Of a stretch of 64,000 nt of DNA, positions 45,001-55,333 are shown piece after piece. How positions within the stretch are numbered: the first letter of the stretch is position 1; each line of letters opens with the position of its first letter. This stretch comes from Branchiostoma floridae. Taxonomy: Eukaryota > Chordata > Leptocardii > Amphioxiformes > Branchiostomatidae. Where the stretch lies: contig NC_049980.1 in the NCBI RefSeq assembly GCF_000003815.2, positions 10,609,584-10,673,583 of the forward strand, in the 5' to 3' direction. Position numbers and translations under genes: made by a program. Below the pieces are notes generated by a model that was not told the DNA's origin, searched no databases, and saw only the letters and a program-made list of their open reading frames with translations.

Positions 45001-48000
45001 TCAGTAATGTGCCAACTGATGAAACTATTCACGGAAGTTTGAACTGAAACAAAGATTACTAAAAGAAGAAATTCTGATAAAGATATTGTTAGAAGTGTCT
45101 TTCCTAATGCAGATATGAAAGTTCCCAGATGTAGATGAATGCATCACACATGTTGTGAGTAGGATGCAGTTCAATGTTTACCAACAAGCAGAGTTTCCAT
45201 GGACGTCAGATAAGCATTCAGGGCTCCTGACTGCGACCAAGTTGGTCGCATATGCCAGTAGAATTCCCCTGGTGCGACCAGATCTGTAACCACAGTCGCA
45301 CAGTGCGACCTCTTACAATTAATCATCATTTATCATCCAGCCAAGTAGAATCTTTGCAGGAAAAGGCCAGGAGGAGCTGGGGGGGTGTCACGTGAACCCT
45401 CCGGGGACGGGCTTATCCAATCACGTGGCTGGTACTTTGTAAATGCTCCGTAAGGCGCGTTATTTGTTACCCCTCAGTTTTGTGTATTTTCTCACAATTG
45501 GTCTTGTTTTGAAAGACCAGAGTTCTACCAAACTGTTACAGAGATATGTCTTCATCGTTGGAGAGAAATTCTTGTGACCAGGTACGTGTTAACTTGCCGA
45601 TTTTCTCGTCGAAATGTTTGCGACCCTCTGCATGCTTATAGCTGGCCCTTGGAGTTTACCCATTTTACGTAGTTTTCAGGGGTCTAGTTTTCAATTTTAC
45701 AGCGTGGTTCATTGCAAATTTTTTATCTCAGCGTAAAGTCCGTGTCTTTAACTTCTCAAAACTCAAATTGAACCACATTGAACCACCAATAGTTAAGCCA
45801 CTAGAAGCGGTCAAACTCGGCGAGGCAAGCGGGGCCCGCCGTGAAATCCAAGATGGCGGCCGGGTTACGAAGCAACGTGTTATTGTTTTCATGTACGAAG
45901 GTTTCGGGGATTCCTTCCTTACTGATCGATTCTATGGTAACACAAAAATATCAAAATCCGACTGGAACCAAATTGGGTATCATGGGGATTTTAGGCTTTA
46001 TCATAATTGTGAATAAAACCGGCAGAAAATACAAGATTTTACATCGCGGCAAAATGGGGAGGGGGGCTCAAAAATTGTACCTATCGTAGTCGCCAGTTTC
46101 CTTCCGAGAAAACTTGTGTGAAAAATTCAGATAGCGTTGTTAACAACAAGGACTATCGCTTCTTAGAATACATTGGCTCTGTTCCAGATGGAATGCAACA
46201 TTCCATTGCATGACAGTACATTGTACTAGTAAATGGGAGTGGACAACCACATGCATAAATTTTGTGTAGTTACATTATAAGTTACATCAATCCACTTGCA
46301 TTTATTTGTCAATTTTTTGTGTGCTTTACCTAACAGAACATGATTCTTCTTCCTGACTTAGTTTGATGTCAACAACCGAGCAGTGCAGTAACTGTAGGAG
46401 TCAGAGAGTGGAGGTTTCAATGCAGACCCTGGGATTGGATTCAGATACTTTCATGACACTAGGAAATGTCTGAGACAAATTCTGCAAAGCCAATGCTGGG
46501 TTATAATAGATTTAGCTCCATTTGTACTTGTGAATGTAAGTTTCATATGTGTCCTAGTGTAAACATGACAGTTCACTGCTGTGTCCCAGATATCTACTAG
46601 TAATGTTCCCACTCCTATAGTTTAGCATTTTACCATTTCCAGTGGTCATAAGTTAAAATATGTTGACTCCCAGTATTTCAAATGCAAGTTATACAAGTTT
46701 ATATTCTACAATCTTCGGGTTAGGCAAAGTCATTCTCTTGTTGAAAAGAATTTCTCCAACTCCAATTTCTTCTTATATTCAAGTTTTTATTATCATTGAA
46801 TATCACACAAGACAAAAAGCGTTGTAGCTTATAACATAAGATATGTTGACTATTAGTATTTCAAATACATATTTCTTGCAACTTCATGCGTCCAACACTC
46901 GCTGTCAACAAATATAACTAAACGTTAAAGATACAATGTACATGAAATTTTTTCCATCATCTTCTTTCATAGATGTGTTATAATTGGCTCTTTGCACAAA
47001 GTTAAAAGGTAAAGCAGGATTCTGCGCAGAAGCGCAAACTACAATCCACTATACATGTCATCTTTAGCCGATACTGCACTACAAGCTATATACTCCCATC
47101 ACAAAACTGCTGTCTATTTCACAATGTGATCAAGGCATACAGGAATACATAATGGTGAACTGTTTTAAGAAATGGACTTTTGGCAAACCTGTATCACTCG
47201 ATGAATGTGAACAATATACAAAATATACATATGATCTGTATGCAATCTACAGCTACAGTCTTCCTGAAGCTACATTCTGTACAGCCAAAGTCCATTAGAA
47301 CCTCTACACAACAATCCTTGAAGAAGCATATAATAACCTGACTTGACTATAGCAAAGTTCATAGAACACACACATGATCACAACTTACTTCAGGGCAAAT
47401 CACACAGGTAAGTACAATACTGGACAATTGTTCATTCGTGTATTTAATATCTATGCTTGGAATGAGTATTAGGACCTAAGGGCAACATGAAGACATTAAA
47501 GACTATTATACATATTCATTTCCAAGCAATGACACCATCTACTCAGTTCTGCATAGATACAAGACAACAACATTTAAAATACAGGTAATCTTCAATGCAG
47601 AGACTGAGTGCTGTGCAACATTACATCAAATGGTACATAATACAGTGGATTAATCCTCCTTCACTGTCAATTCAGTCAACCCGAAAAATCCTAAATTGTT
47701 TCAGCAGTTTTTGGTAACATGCACACAACATACTTGTCTACAAAAAGTACAATGTACCACCAAGTATGAAGTAAGCAGATGCTTAGATAGGTTTGCTCAT
47801 GCCCAGCAGGGCTGGCAAGTAACATACATGTATCTGTTTTATCAGTTATTTCAGAAAGACTTATTCAGTGAATGTATGTGATGAAATAAACTCTTGATGT
47901 TCACCTCTATGTTTATTGCTTAAAAAAATAATTCTTTGACAAATACAATGTATGTCATTTACCCTTGTGTAGCAAACATGAGACTTCAACAGCATCTTTG

Positions 48001-51000
48001 GTGATACTGATAACTCTGTAGATGAAGCAAGGACTGGTAGAAGTAATGTACATTCTGTGGATCATAAAACAAAAACGGTTTTAAAATGGGCATTCCATGT
48101 GCAGCCGGTTTCAAGGTAAGTTTATATTATATTCAATTCAAATGACAACGTGAACTACTCGAACTGATATCCACAATAGTGACACAATCGCACAAAATTA
48201 CACAACTGTAAACAAAGAATTCTCCTTCATCCTACACAACTGTAGTTACGAATTTTTATCGTAATTTCGAACTGTACTGTGAGCACTTTCTATGTTTGTG
48301 TGCCGATACAAAATTGAACAACAACCCACAAGTCTATGACCCGGGGATATATATCGCCCCCCTCCCCCTTAGCTGCCGAGTGCCGAGCGAAAAATTTATG
48401 CACATTCACCGACACATACTAGTTGCAACGAAAAGAACTACAGTATATCGTTACGCTCCCCACACATGTGCACCTAACAGTAGTTGCTTGTAGTAGGATT
48501 CCCCATATCATCTGCAGTATGTCATGTAGCTTCCGACCACTGTTGGTTTGGGAGCGAGCGGTGGCTCTTTTATTTCCGTCGGGGTACTGACGTTAACGTT
48601 ACCCATTGCAAATGAATTACACTGTTAACAAAGTCTACACATACCTTGTGTTTTGTGGGGACACGAAGATGACCGGAAAATGGCTGTTGGTGGCCTGAAA
48701 CAGCACTAGAAGAACACGATATCCTCCGGAGGCAGCCATTTTGGGCTTGTTTACGAAGCTCCGGGGACGTCCGTCCTCTACAGTGGTCACAGTTCGAATG
48801 AACCGCTGGGCCTAATTACCCGTTACGCTTTGCGCGGACCCCTCCTGCCCCCCCTGGAAAAGGCTGTCCCTGCCAGGTATCAGTTTCTTCCCCTGACAGG
48901 GATGGTCAGCAGGGGGGTCACACCTCATTAAGGTCTGCCATGTGTCTGTCTGTCTTCAATTACATGAACCAAGGAGGTTTAAAAAATGTTTTTCCACTGG
49001 ACCTTTATTTACTGTATTCCCTTTGTGAGTTTGTCCAAACAGATAGGGAAATTTGAGAGTATACATGATATATATATATATATATATTGGTTTGGCCAAG
49101 GAGGTTGAAGAAAGAGCCTTGGTTTGGCCATGGAGATTTCATGTATAGGAAATAACCTCCTTGATATAGTATGGTATGGTATGATATGCTATGACAGCAT
49201 GATAAGTGGAGGTCCAGTAGGCAGTAACAAAACTTTTGTAACATGACTTTTTAGACAACAATGTTGCAGCCCCTGAGACAGTGAACAAGTAGGCCTTTAT
49301 AACAAAAATGGTAGGGTGGAAAAAAAAACATTCTTGAGATACGATCTTGGTGTTGGAGAGCGGCCTGCACTATTTCCATTTTCAGTTCAATTTCACCCAT
49401 TTTGTCAGACACTTGTACTTTTATACTTATTTGTGGTTTATTTTTTTTTTCAATTTAAATGGTAATTTGGGATTAATCAGTTATTTTTCATTGTTCTTAC
49501 AATAAGAAGGCATAATTACTTTTTTGTCTGTGTAACTTGGTTTCAGTATTGAATACATTTTGATAATCCTTATGTTGCAAGTTTGATTAATTCATTTTTT
49601 GGACATTAAAAACTTGTTCGTCAACAGTCATGCCTGACAAGGCTGGAGGTACAAGAGTCGAGTCTGAATAAAGCAGCCGGCCGTAGCAAAAAAACTTTTG
49701 TCCTCCTATCCCCAAGAACCACCACATCAATGTATTTACCACATTCACCGTATTTAAAGCAAGATTGTTTTTTCTTTCATATTACTGTATCAAAATATGC
49801 TATTCCAGGTGATCAACAATGATTCTTAGATTTTTTGCTTTTACTACCAATTTTTACAGTGGTGCTCCTAAATTTTTGCTGGTGCTCCTAAGTTTTTAGA
49901 GTTAGGAGCGCAGTGCTCCTAGGCCAAAAAGTTAGTCTGGAGCCCTGGCATTACATAAAACATAAACATGTGGGTGGAAACAGGACATTGTAAGTCCTGT
50001 TCACAAATGATACATGTTGTACTCGCTCAGTTGGGGAAGTCAATTCAGTTCAGTTTTTGGCTGAGTGAAACTCCCATTAGCCAGGCATAACTTATTATTG
50101 TTTGCTGATTTTGAAGTAAAAGTATTTCCTTATATTATATAAGTTATAAGTTGAATTTGAGATGCTATAGTATAACATATAAGCACTAACTGTGTACATG
50201 CTACTGTACACTCAGACTAGTCAGAGTGATACATACACTGAACTTTTGGTGTATTGCTTTTCTCAAAAATGATACTTTATTCAGAGTGGGGTACAAAAAT
50301 TAGTAGTGTTGTATACAAAAATATAAGTAAGAAAAAGAAGACATATTCATTTTATTGTTATTGTTTCTAGCATTTATCATACATGTATGGGCACTGAGCA
50401 GTGATGTTTTAGCATGCATGTCTTTTTGTGAATGTCCTTTTTCAATTCTTAGTTTTACAAACTTGCATAAAATAATAGAATCTGAACACCAGTTGTCCCA
50501 CACTCATTTTCTCATGTATGAATGAAAATTACAAATGTTTGTTCTTCTGCTCATCCTTTCCAGGTATGATTTTCAAAATCAGACAGTGGCCATACCATGG
50601 GAAGAAAATCAGCTTTCAATATGGGTAAGTGAGGTTACAAATATCTTGGTATGTATATGAAAATCTGATTTCATCCCCACATGTTGAACGTACAGTACTG
50701 TGCTCAGAATCTGTTGCTACAGTGATATATCTCTACTAAAGGTTGAGTTTTTGGACGCTCTTGACTCTGGTTACAGTTGGCATGAAAATAAAAACATCTA
50801 CAGTATTGGACGCCCCTTTTACACAGTTAAAGCATTGGTAGACGCCAGAACACCCATCTGGCCTGGTGATAACATAGTGGAGATCTCCATACCCAGTCAT
50901 GTCAGCAGAAACAGTCTAGTAATGTAGTAGTATGGCCATCCAGGACCAGAGGTCATGGGGTTATGTTATTGACCCCCCTCCCCTCTGGTGACCCAGTTCT

Positions 51001-54000
51001 ACCATAATGGCACTCATGTCAGCTTGTCTTACAAATCAATTATATAGGTGTGCAGATGTTGGTCTGTCTGTGTAGGGGCCATGCTTTGTCTACATGATAC
51101 AGACAGTCTCTTCAGTGGTAATGTCGCCGTTTTGGCAAAGTCCCTTGTTTACAAGGCTAAGCATCTTACTTTTCTCTGAGCAAGCATTTCAGGAATTTTG
51201 TGGGAAATTCCCAGAGGCGTTTTTGAAATGCCTATTGTGTTATGTTGGGATTTGTAGGAGCTTTCTAATTTACCTGCGATTTGCTACTGGTAGTGCCCTG
51301 TGTTGACTGTTTTGAACAGCTGCAAGTGAAATGTTTTGGAAATCTGCCCGTAAAGCTAAGTAATGTGCAATGGCTTATTTGGGGAATGAATTATGTGTTG
51401 CTGTCAGGGCCCTCAGTACTACAGTATCTTAGTACCATGTAAACACACAGGAATCATATTCTCATGGGAAGTAGAAACAAAACAATGATACAATGAGTTT
51501 TTGAAATTATGCCCACAAATAATATTATAATGTTATAATATCATAATATCAAATTGACCCTTTGACAGGCTTGCTGTCTATAAAACAGTTTCCCCTCTAA
51601 GTTCTGCAGTTCGTGAAATTCTGTTTTCCTGTAATTGTAAATGATAAAAAAAATGTTGTATATAACTACAGTTGGGTTGAAATTGGGTCCTTATTTAGTT
51701 TTATGGAGCAAGGGATAATCATGAACAGAAAGCAAAACATTTTTATCAATATAGTTATTCATTCAGCTTTCTAGGATGGAGAACTCTGAAATTTTTTTTC
51801 AGTAGATGATTAAAGAAATGCCTCTTGTATTGGCCCTTTTTTCGTTAAGTGGGCCAAACCAAGTAACCTTGAACTTATACGGTTTTCTATGCCTAATCCT
51901 TGGTCCTTCCTCCATGCAGGGACACGGCTGGTCAGGAGCGGTTCCACACCATCACCACATCGTACTACCGCGGCGCCATGGGCATCATGCTGGTCTATGA
52001 CATCACCAACCCCAAGTCATTTGACAACATTTCCAAATGGCTCAGAAACATCGATGAGGTGGGGACTACAGATTGTTTGAAGTGCTTCATACTGTAGTAG
52101 GACAAGTCAGCATTCTGGTGCCCCTAATGTTGTTAAATTGTCTAAGCCTGATGGATTATAAAACATTTATTAAGGCCTTTAGGATTTGTAGATGATGTTG
52201 CTAATTGATCGGTCATGAATGTTAGAGTAGGGGTATTGCAAAAAACTTTCAAACTTGGTGCCATTGGATAAGTCTTTGTGAAAGAAACACAATGGTCTTT
52301 ATTTGAACTGAATTGGACATACTGTTATTGAGTTATGGCAATTCAAAGGCCTGAAAAGTACGCCGTATTTTCTCCGAGGTCGGTAAAATTCTAGACATGT
52401 AACATCTTTAAATTGTTATAACTCAATAATAAAAAACATCAGATGCACCAAATAAACTGTTTTCTCTTTATTTACATCTGTATTCACAAGCTCAAAAAGG
52501 GCTTAGAGTGTAATCTGTATAATCTGATAACATAAAAAGGGGATATTTTGAAGAAAGCCAACACCAGCAATTTTTAACATTAAGGAAAGGCATTATTGAC
52601 TGGACATTTTCCATGTATCTGAAGTTAACTTTTGTCTCTATCTTTCAGCATGCCAATGAAGATGTAGAGAGGATGTTAATAGGGAACAAGTGTGACATGG
52701 AGGACAAGAGAATTGTGGGTACAGACAGGGGTGAGAATGTAAGTACTGATGCCAAAGACCAAATATAAGTAAAGTTCATGCTATTAACGCAATATGTAAA
52801 TATGTCTCCATGTGTTTCGAAAAGAGAGAAGAACATGTTAGATGCAGCCATTAGCGATTGTAACACATCAGTGTTTCCGCCAGAGGGGCGTCCACCCGTC
52901 CAACGACGGTCTCATTTCGTTTTGGACGGCTTGAACGCAAACAGAGGCCGTCCTCATAAAAAAAATTGCAACCCACATTTTTGCCGAGAAATCTGTACAA
53001 AGTCGATAAATGTAAACCGCAGTTTTGTGTTTTGTATCGAAGCTAGAGGCTTAGGGGACGCCGTCCACAGTCAGAAAGCCGCTCACTGTTTGTTTTGCTA
53101 TTGTTATGATTGTTGACAATGTGTGTCGGCGGACTTTCGCATACGATAATCTCATTAAAACCTGTTTTTCAAGGTCTCTGTTATGCGCTGCCACATTTAA
53201 AAAACTTAGGACGGTAGGACTCGATCTCGCTATATGTATAACACTACAAACTAAACTTTGTTACAGTTTGTATTGGGAGAAATAAGACAACACACTAACT
53301 TTGTCTAGATTAACAATTTTAGTCTCTGTTTTCATCATCGTAAACAAAACAAAACACGATGAACAGAAACATGTGCCCACCGGGTGCATGGCACGGGAAA
53401 TCCCCGACCTGGTCCAAGTTCGTTATCGGTAACACAGCGGAAAAATAGAGTGTTCACATAAGAGGTACTGGACGTAAAAAACATCAAGTATAAATTTGGT
53501 TCCTTTTGATATGAGTTTTGAGCCCGCAAAATCTCCGAAAACGGCAGAAATTTTCGGGATAAATACACTCCAATATGGCGCTCGAGAGCTTGTTGTTATC
53601 CTGGCCAATCACAGCGCTAGCTCACTGTGACGTCGCTGGCTTTCCCAGATCTCGCGAGAAGTCAGCACGTGTGTTTGCGGGATTTCGGCCGCCATTACGC
53701 TCATTGCCGCTGTTGTGAGCTCCTGTTTTTCGTCATTTCTGAACGCAAATTTCTCGATCTATGGAAGGTTTTAGATGATTTATAAGTATACCACAACATA
53801 AAATACAATTTATACAAATGCTATTTCTTTTTGGAAAGTCCAAGAACCGTTTCTGGAACTTTTTAAAAGTGCGGCATGCCGGTACGCAGCATGCAGGACA
53901 AATCAAAACATCCTTGTTGTTACGGCACTGAACTTTAATCGGACGTTAGTTGTTTTGTTTTTTCTTTCCACAGTTAACAGTTAACTTTACTTTTCGCGGT

Positions 54001-55333
54001 CTTACAATTAAATTCAATTTTCGCGGTTTTGCAATTAAATTTAATTTTCGCGGTTTTGCAATTAAATTTAATTTTCGCGGTTTTCGCGCCCCAAGGTGGA
54101 CGGCCTCCCAGCTGAGGGCGAAACACTGTAACACATAGTGCCTTAGTTCCCTTCCACTTAGCCTAGTTTAAAATCATTGTATAAGTTTAGTCTTTTCCTC
54201 TGCATCCATAAGACCACTTGTGGTCCTTTTGTGCATTTAGCCCTCGGGCATGAATATGCAATAAAGATATTATTATTATTATTATTATTGCAGTGATGAC
54301 CTCTGCGCCAAATTCTGGACACCCTAGATATGCATTTCCAGTATATAACTACTGTACATGTTCTGCAGAAATGTTTCAACCAAGAACTTATTAACAGTGC
54401 AAAAATGAATTTCCCTGCTATCTAATGATAATGCTAGGTTTATTATTAGGGAAGATTGCATAACAGTACTCGTAGCGATGCAGAAACTTTAAGATGTAAA
54501 GTACGATTCCATAAAGCAAGACTTGATACCGGTATGTCTACTGAGTCAAACCAGAGAATCATACCACTGTCCTCTAATTTCTAAAATTATAAACCTACCT
54601 TCCCTCCAGATCGCGAAAGAGCACGGGATTCGGTTCTTCGAGACAAGTGCCAAGGCAAATATCAACATCGAGAAGGCCTTCATGACTCTGGCAGAGGACA
54701 TACTTAGAAAGGTAAGCTAAATAGAAGTTTACAATGTTGAGTAAAGGCTTTTCAAAACAGGAAGTATGATGCATTTACATTTGACTTTTGAGTGTAAAGA
54801 TATCTGTAGAATCACAATGCCTGATGTAGTTGTTGTAACCCACTATAACAAGCTAATAACAAGCTAATTCATGGGTTGAAGTATGCATGTGCTGTGTGAT
54901 ACTTTGTGGGTATTATGTCAATGTTGAGGAGCCCTGGCCATTCTTTTTGTATCAATCTGTTAACGGATTAAGCTGTACATGTGGAGGGAGATGGGTGGTA
55001 TTTGATATGTATATCAAAGTTGAAGGCCCTTGCATTTTTAAGAAAGTATAAAAACTTTCCACGTTAGTGGCCTCACCTTTGACATATCACCCACCATGCA
55101 TCTTGTGAACAGGCCAAACTTTGACATTACTCACAATGCATTGTACTGCACATATGCACTTCGTGTGAACTAATATATTCTTGTCGATAAATACATGTTG
55201 TGGAATACTCACAAGTTCCCCATCTCTGTGTACTTTTCAGACACCAAGCAAAGACTCCGGCCCTGAGGCTGGTTCAGTTGCTGTGGGCAGGGACCAGTCG
55301 TCAGGGTTCAAACCCAGGTGCTGCAATACATGA
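41934..55333 (+). CDS. RAB10: Rab10 small GTPase, complete, 6 exons
   Basis: Rab-family GTPase for polarised exocytosis, ER and Golgi-to-membrane traffic, membrane-anchored by C-terminal prenylation. Exons: 41934-42060, 50564-50624, 51920-52058, 52649-52738, 54610-54711, 55241-55333 give 203 aa (human 200). Exon 1 starts [20 protein letters not shown], the Rab10 N-terminus. P-loop GDSGVGKT 16-23, switch II DTAGQE with Gln68, NKCD 122-125, ETSAK 150-154; [15 protein letters not shown] and NINIEKAF also fit Rab10. The C-terminus is RCCNT, a CCXX prenylation motif, where vertebrate Rab10 ends in CC. Exon 2 is abnormal: it keeps length and frame but has lost the conserved residues of the interswitch, including the Trp before DTAGQE. 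Intron 1 is 8.5 kb. Confidence 0.93.
42290..43030. other. Rab10 intron 1, 5' part, nothing recognised
   Basis: No exon-like segment is supported. A CAACAACAACAA run is seen at about 42269-42281. Confidence 0.35.
43039..43399. mobile_element. PIF/Harbinger-like MITE with TAA duplication
   Basis: Starts GGCCACACCAATTTAATTTC and ends in its inverse, AAATTGGTGTGGCC; the imperfect inverted repeat extends about 75 bp, through TTCTTGGTTCACGGATTT and AATAAAAATAAAAATTA. TAA flanks both ends (43036-43038 and 43400-43402). A 3-bp TAA/TTA duplication and GG..CC ends are typical of PIF/Harbinger. No transposase. Confidence 0.75.
43891..44286 (-). mobile_element. hAT-like element, TAGGGGTGGGTAC family
   Basis: Starts TAGGGGTGGGTAC and carries repeated CAGGTCCAGA/GGACCTGA blocks. 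Related in reverse orientation to 12895-13442 (for example ACTTGTGAATG, CAAAACAATGGTCCATTTCG). The right end GTACCGATACTA is a decayed version of the left. Confidence 0.55.
45546..45581 (+). CDS. Candidate first coding exon, unknown gene
   Basis: ATG followed by [12 protein letters not shown] and a good donor GTACGT, with no stop. It lies 330 bp inside the left end of the candidate 4.7-kb element, where a transposon's own first exon might be. Very short, so support is weak. Confidence 0.25.
45853..46089 (+). CDS. Unrecognised 78-residue ORF with one hydrophobic segment
   Basis: Starts ATGGCGGCCGGG in a YY1-like context and reads [16 protein letters not shown], with [13 protein letters not shown] as a possible membrane segment and a basic C-terminus. 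No family is recognised. It could be chance or part of the surrounding candidate transposon. Confidence 0.2.
   Translation: MAAGLRSNVLLFSCTKVSGIPSLLIDSMVTQKYQNPTGTKLGIMGILGFIIIVNKTGRKYKILHRGKMGRGAQKLYLS
48645..48739 (-). CDS. Candidate first exon of a nested or transposon gene
   Basis: Minus-strand ATG in a Kozak-like context (CCAAAATGG) reads [20 protein letters not shown], then [11 protein letters not shown], and ends at donor GTATGT. Upstream sequence is GC-richer than its surroundings. No partner exon could be identified downstream on the minus strand and no family is recognised. It is inside Rab10 intron 1, antisense to it. Confidence 0.3.
49068..49087. repeat. (TA)n microsatellite
   Basis: About ten TA units. 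Confidence 0.85.
50564..50624 (+). CDS. RAB10: Rab10 exon 2 (61 nt), anomalous sequence
   Basis: Lies between CTTTCCAG and GTAAGT, has the expected 61-nt length and phases, and translates [20 protein letters not shown] then Gly. Expected Rab10 residues here are G-ID-FKIKTV and GKKIKLQIW. Allowing several one-base homopolymer changes recovers that reading in full, so this is the correct exon but with mutually compensating indels. It may be a sequencing or assembly artefact or a decayed exon. Confidence 0.7.
51920..52058 (+). CDS. RAB10: Rab10 exon 3: switch II and G3-G4 core
   Basis: Residues 63-109: [29 protein letters not shown] and SKWLRNIDE. Acceptor TCCATGCAG, donor GTGGGG, phase 0 exit. 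Confidence 0.95.
52649..52738 (+). CDS. RAB10: Rab10 exon 4: NKCD guanine-specificity motif
   Basis: Residues 110-139: [20 protein letters not shown] and [10 protein letters not shown]. Acceptor TCTTTCAG, donor GTAAGT, phase 0 both sides. The GTDRGEN end differs from the vertebrate sequence. Confidence 0.92.
52869..54128. mobile_element. 1260-bp hAT-like non-autonomous transposon with perfect 8-bp TSD
   Basis: Begins CAGTGTTTCCGCC and ends GGGCGAAACACTG. TAACACAT is duplicated perfectly on either side (52861-52868 and 54129-54136), diagnostic of hAT-superfamily insertion. Internal inverted blocks GCGTCCACC/GGTGGACG extend the terminal repeats. No transposase reading frame. It contains a 27-bp tandem repeat near its right end. 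Confidence 0.85.
53991..54090. repeat. 27-bp tandem repeat inside the hAT-like element
   Basis: Units start at 53991, 54018, 54045 and 54072, each TTTTCGCGGTTTTGCAATTA plus AATTTAA with few changes. Because 27 is a multiple of three, it gives open frames on both strands ([18 protein letters not shown]), which are artefacts. Confidence 0.9.
54610..54711 (+). CDS. RAB10: Rab10 exon 5: ETSAK motif
   Basis: Residues 140-173: [20 protein letters not shown] and [14 protein letters not shown]. Acceptor CCCTCCAG, donor GTAAGC, phase 0. Confidence 0.95.
55241..55333 (+). CDS. RAB10: Rab10 exon 6: hypervariable tail and CCXX prenylation motif
   Basis: Residues 174-203: [20 protein letters not shown] then [10 protein letters not shown] and TGA. 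The double cysteine two residues from the end should be geranylgeranylated by Rab GGTase (CCXX class). Acceptor ACTTTTCAG. Confidence 0.9.
   Translation, partial: TPSKDSGPEAGSVAVGRDQSSGFKPRCCNT

Larger units (their letters stand above)
45219..49947. mobile_element. Candidate 4.7-kb DNA transposon in Rab10 intron 1
   Basis: The left end CAGGGCTCCTGACT and right end AGTCTGGAGCCCTG are inverted with one mismatch in 14. GCATT flanks both sides (45214-45218, 49948-49952). Subterminal short motifs are clustered at each end: GTGCGACC/TGGTCGCA on the left, GTGCTCCTAA/TTAGGAGCAC on the right. No transposase domain was recognised; two candidate first exons are inside. It could instead be two separate solo ends of one family. 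Confidence 0.45.
52780..54292 (+). mobile_element. 5'-truncated LINE 3' end, split by a hAT-like element
   Basis: The segment 54137-54292 ends TTTAGCCCTCGGGCATGAAT, then ATGCAATAAAG and ATT repeats, the same 3' end as the other LINEs of the window. The left part, 52780-52868, has an open frame reading VSKREKN that could be the ORF2 C-terminus (compare KKRED and QKRSQ in the other copies). The hAT-like element inserted between. The 3' tail is clear, the left part is inference. Confidence 0.55.

Noticed and set aside
53946..54138. Open frames RKLNLIAKP and KFNFRGFAI
   Set aside because: They come from a 27-bp noncoding tandem repeat inside a hAT-like element and are open on both strands.
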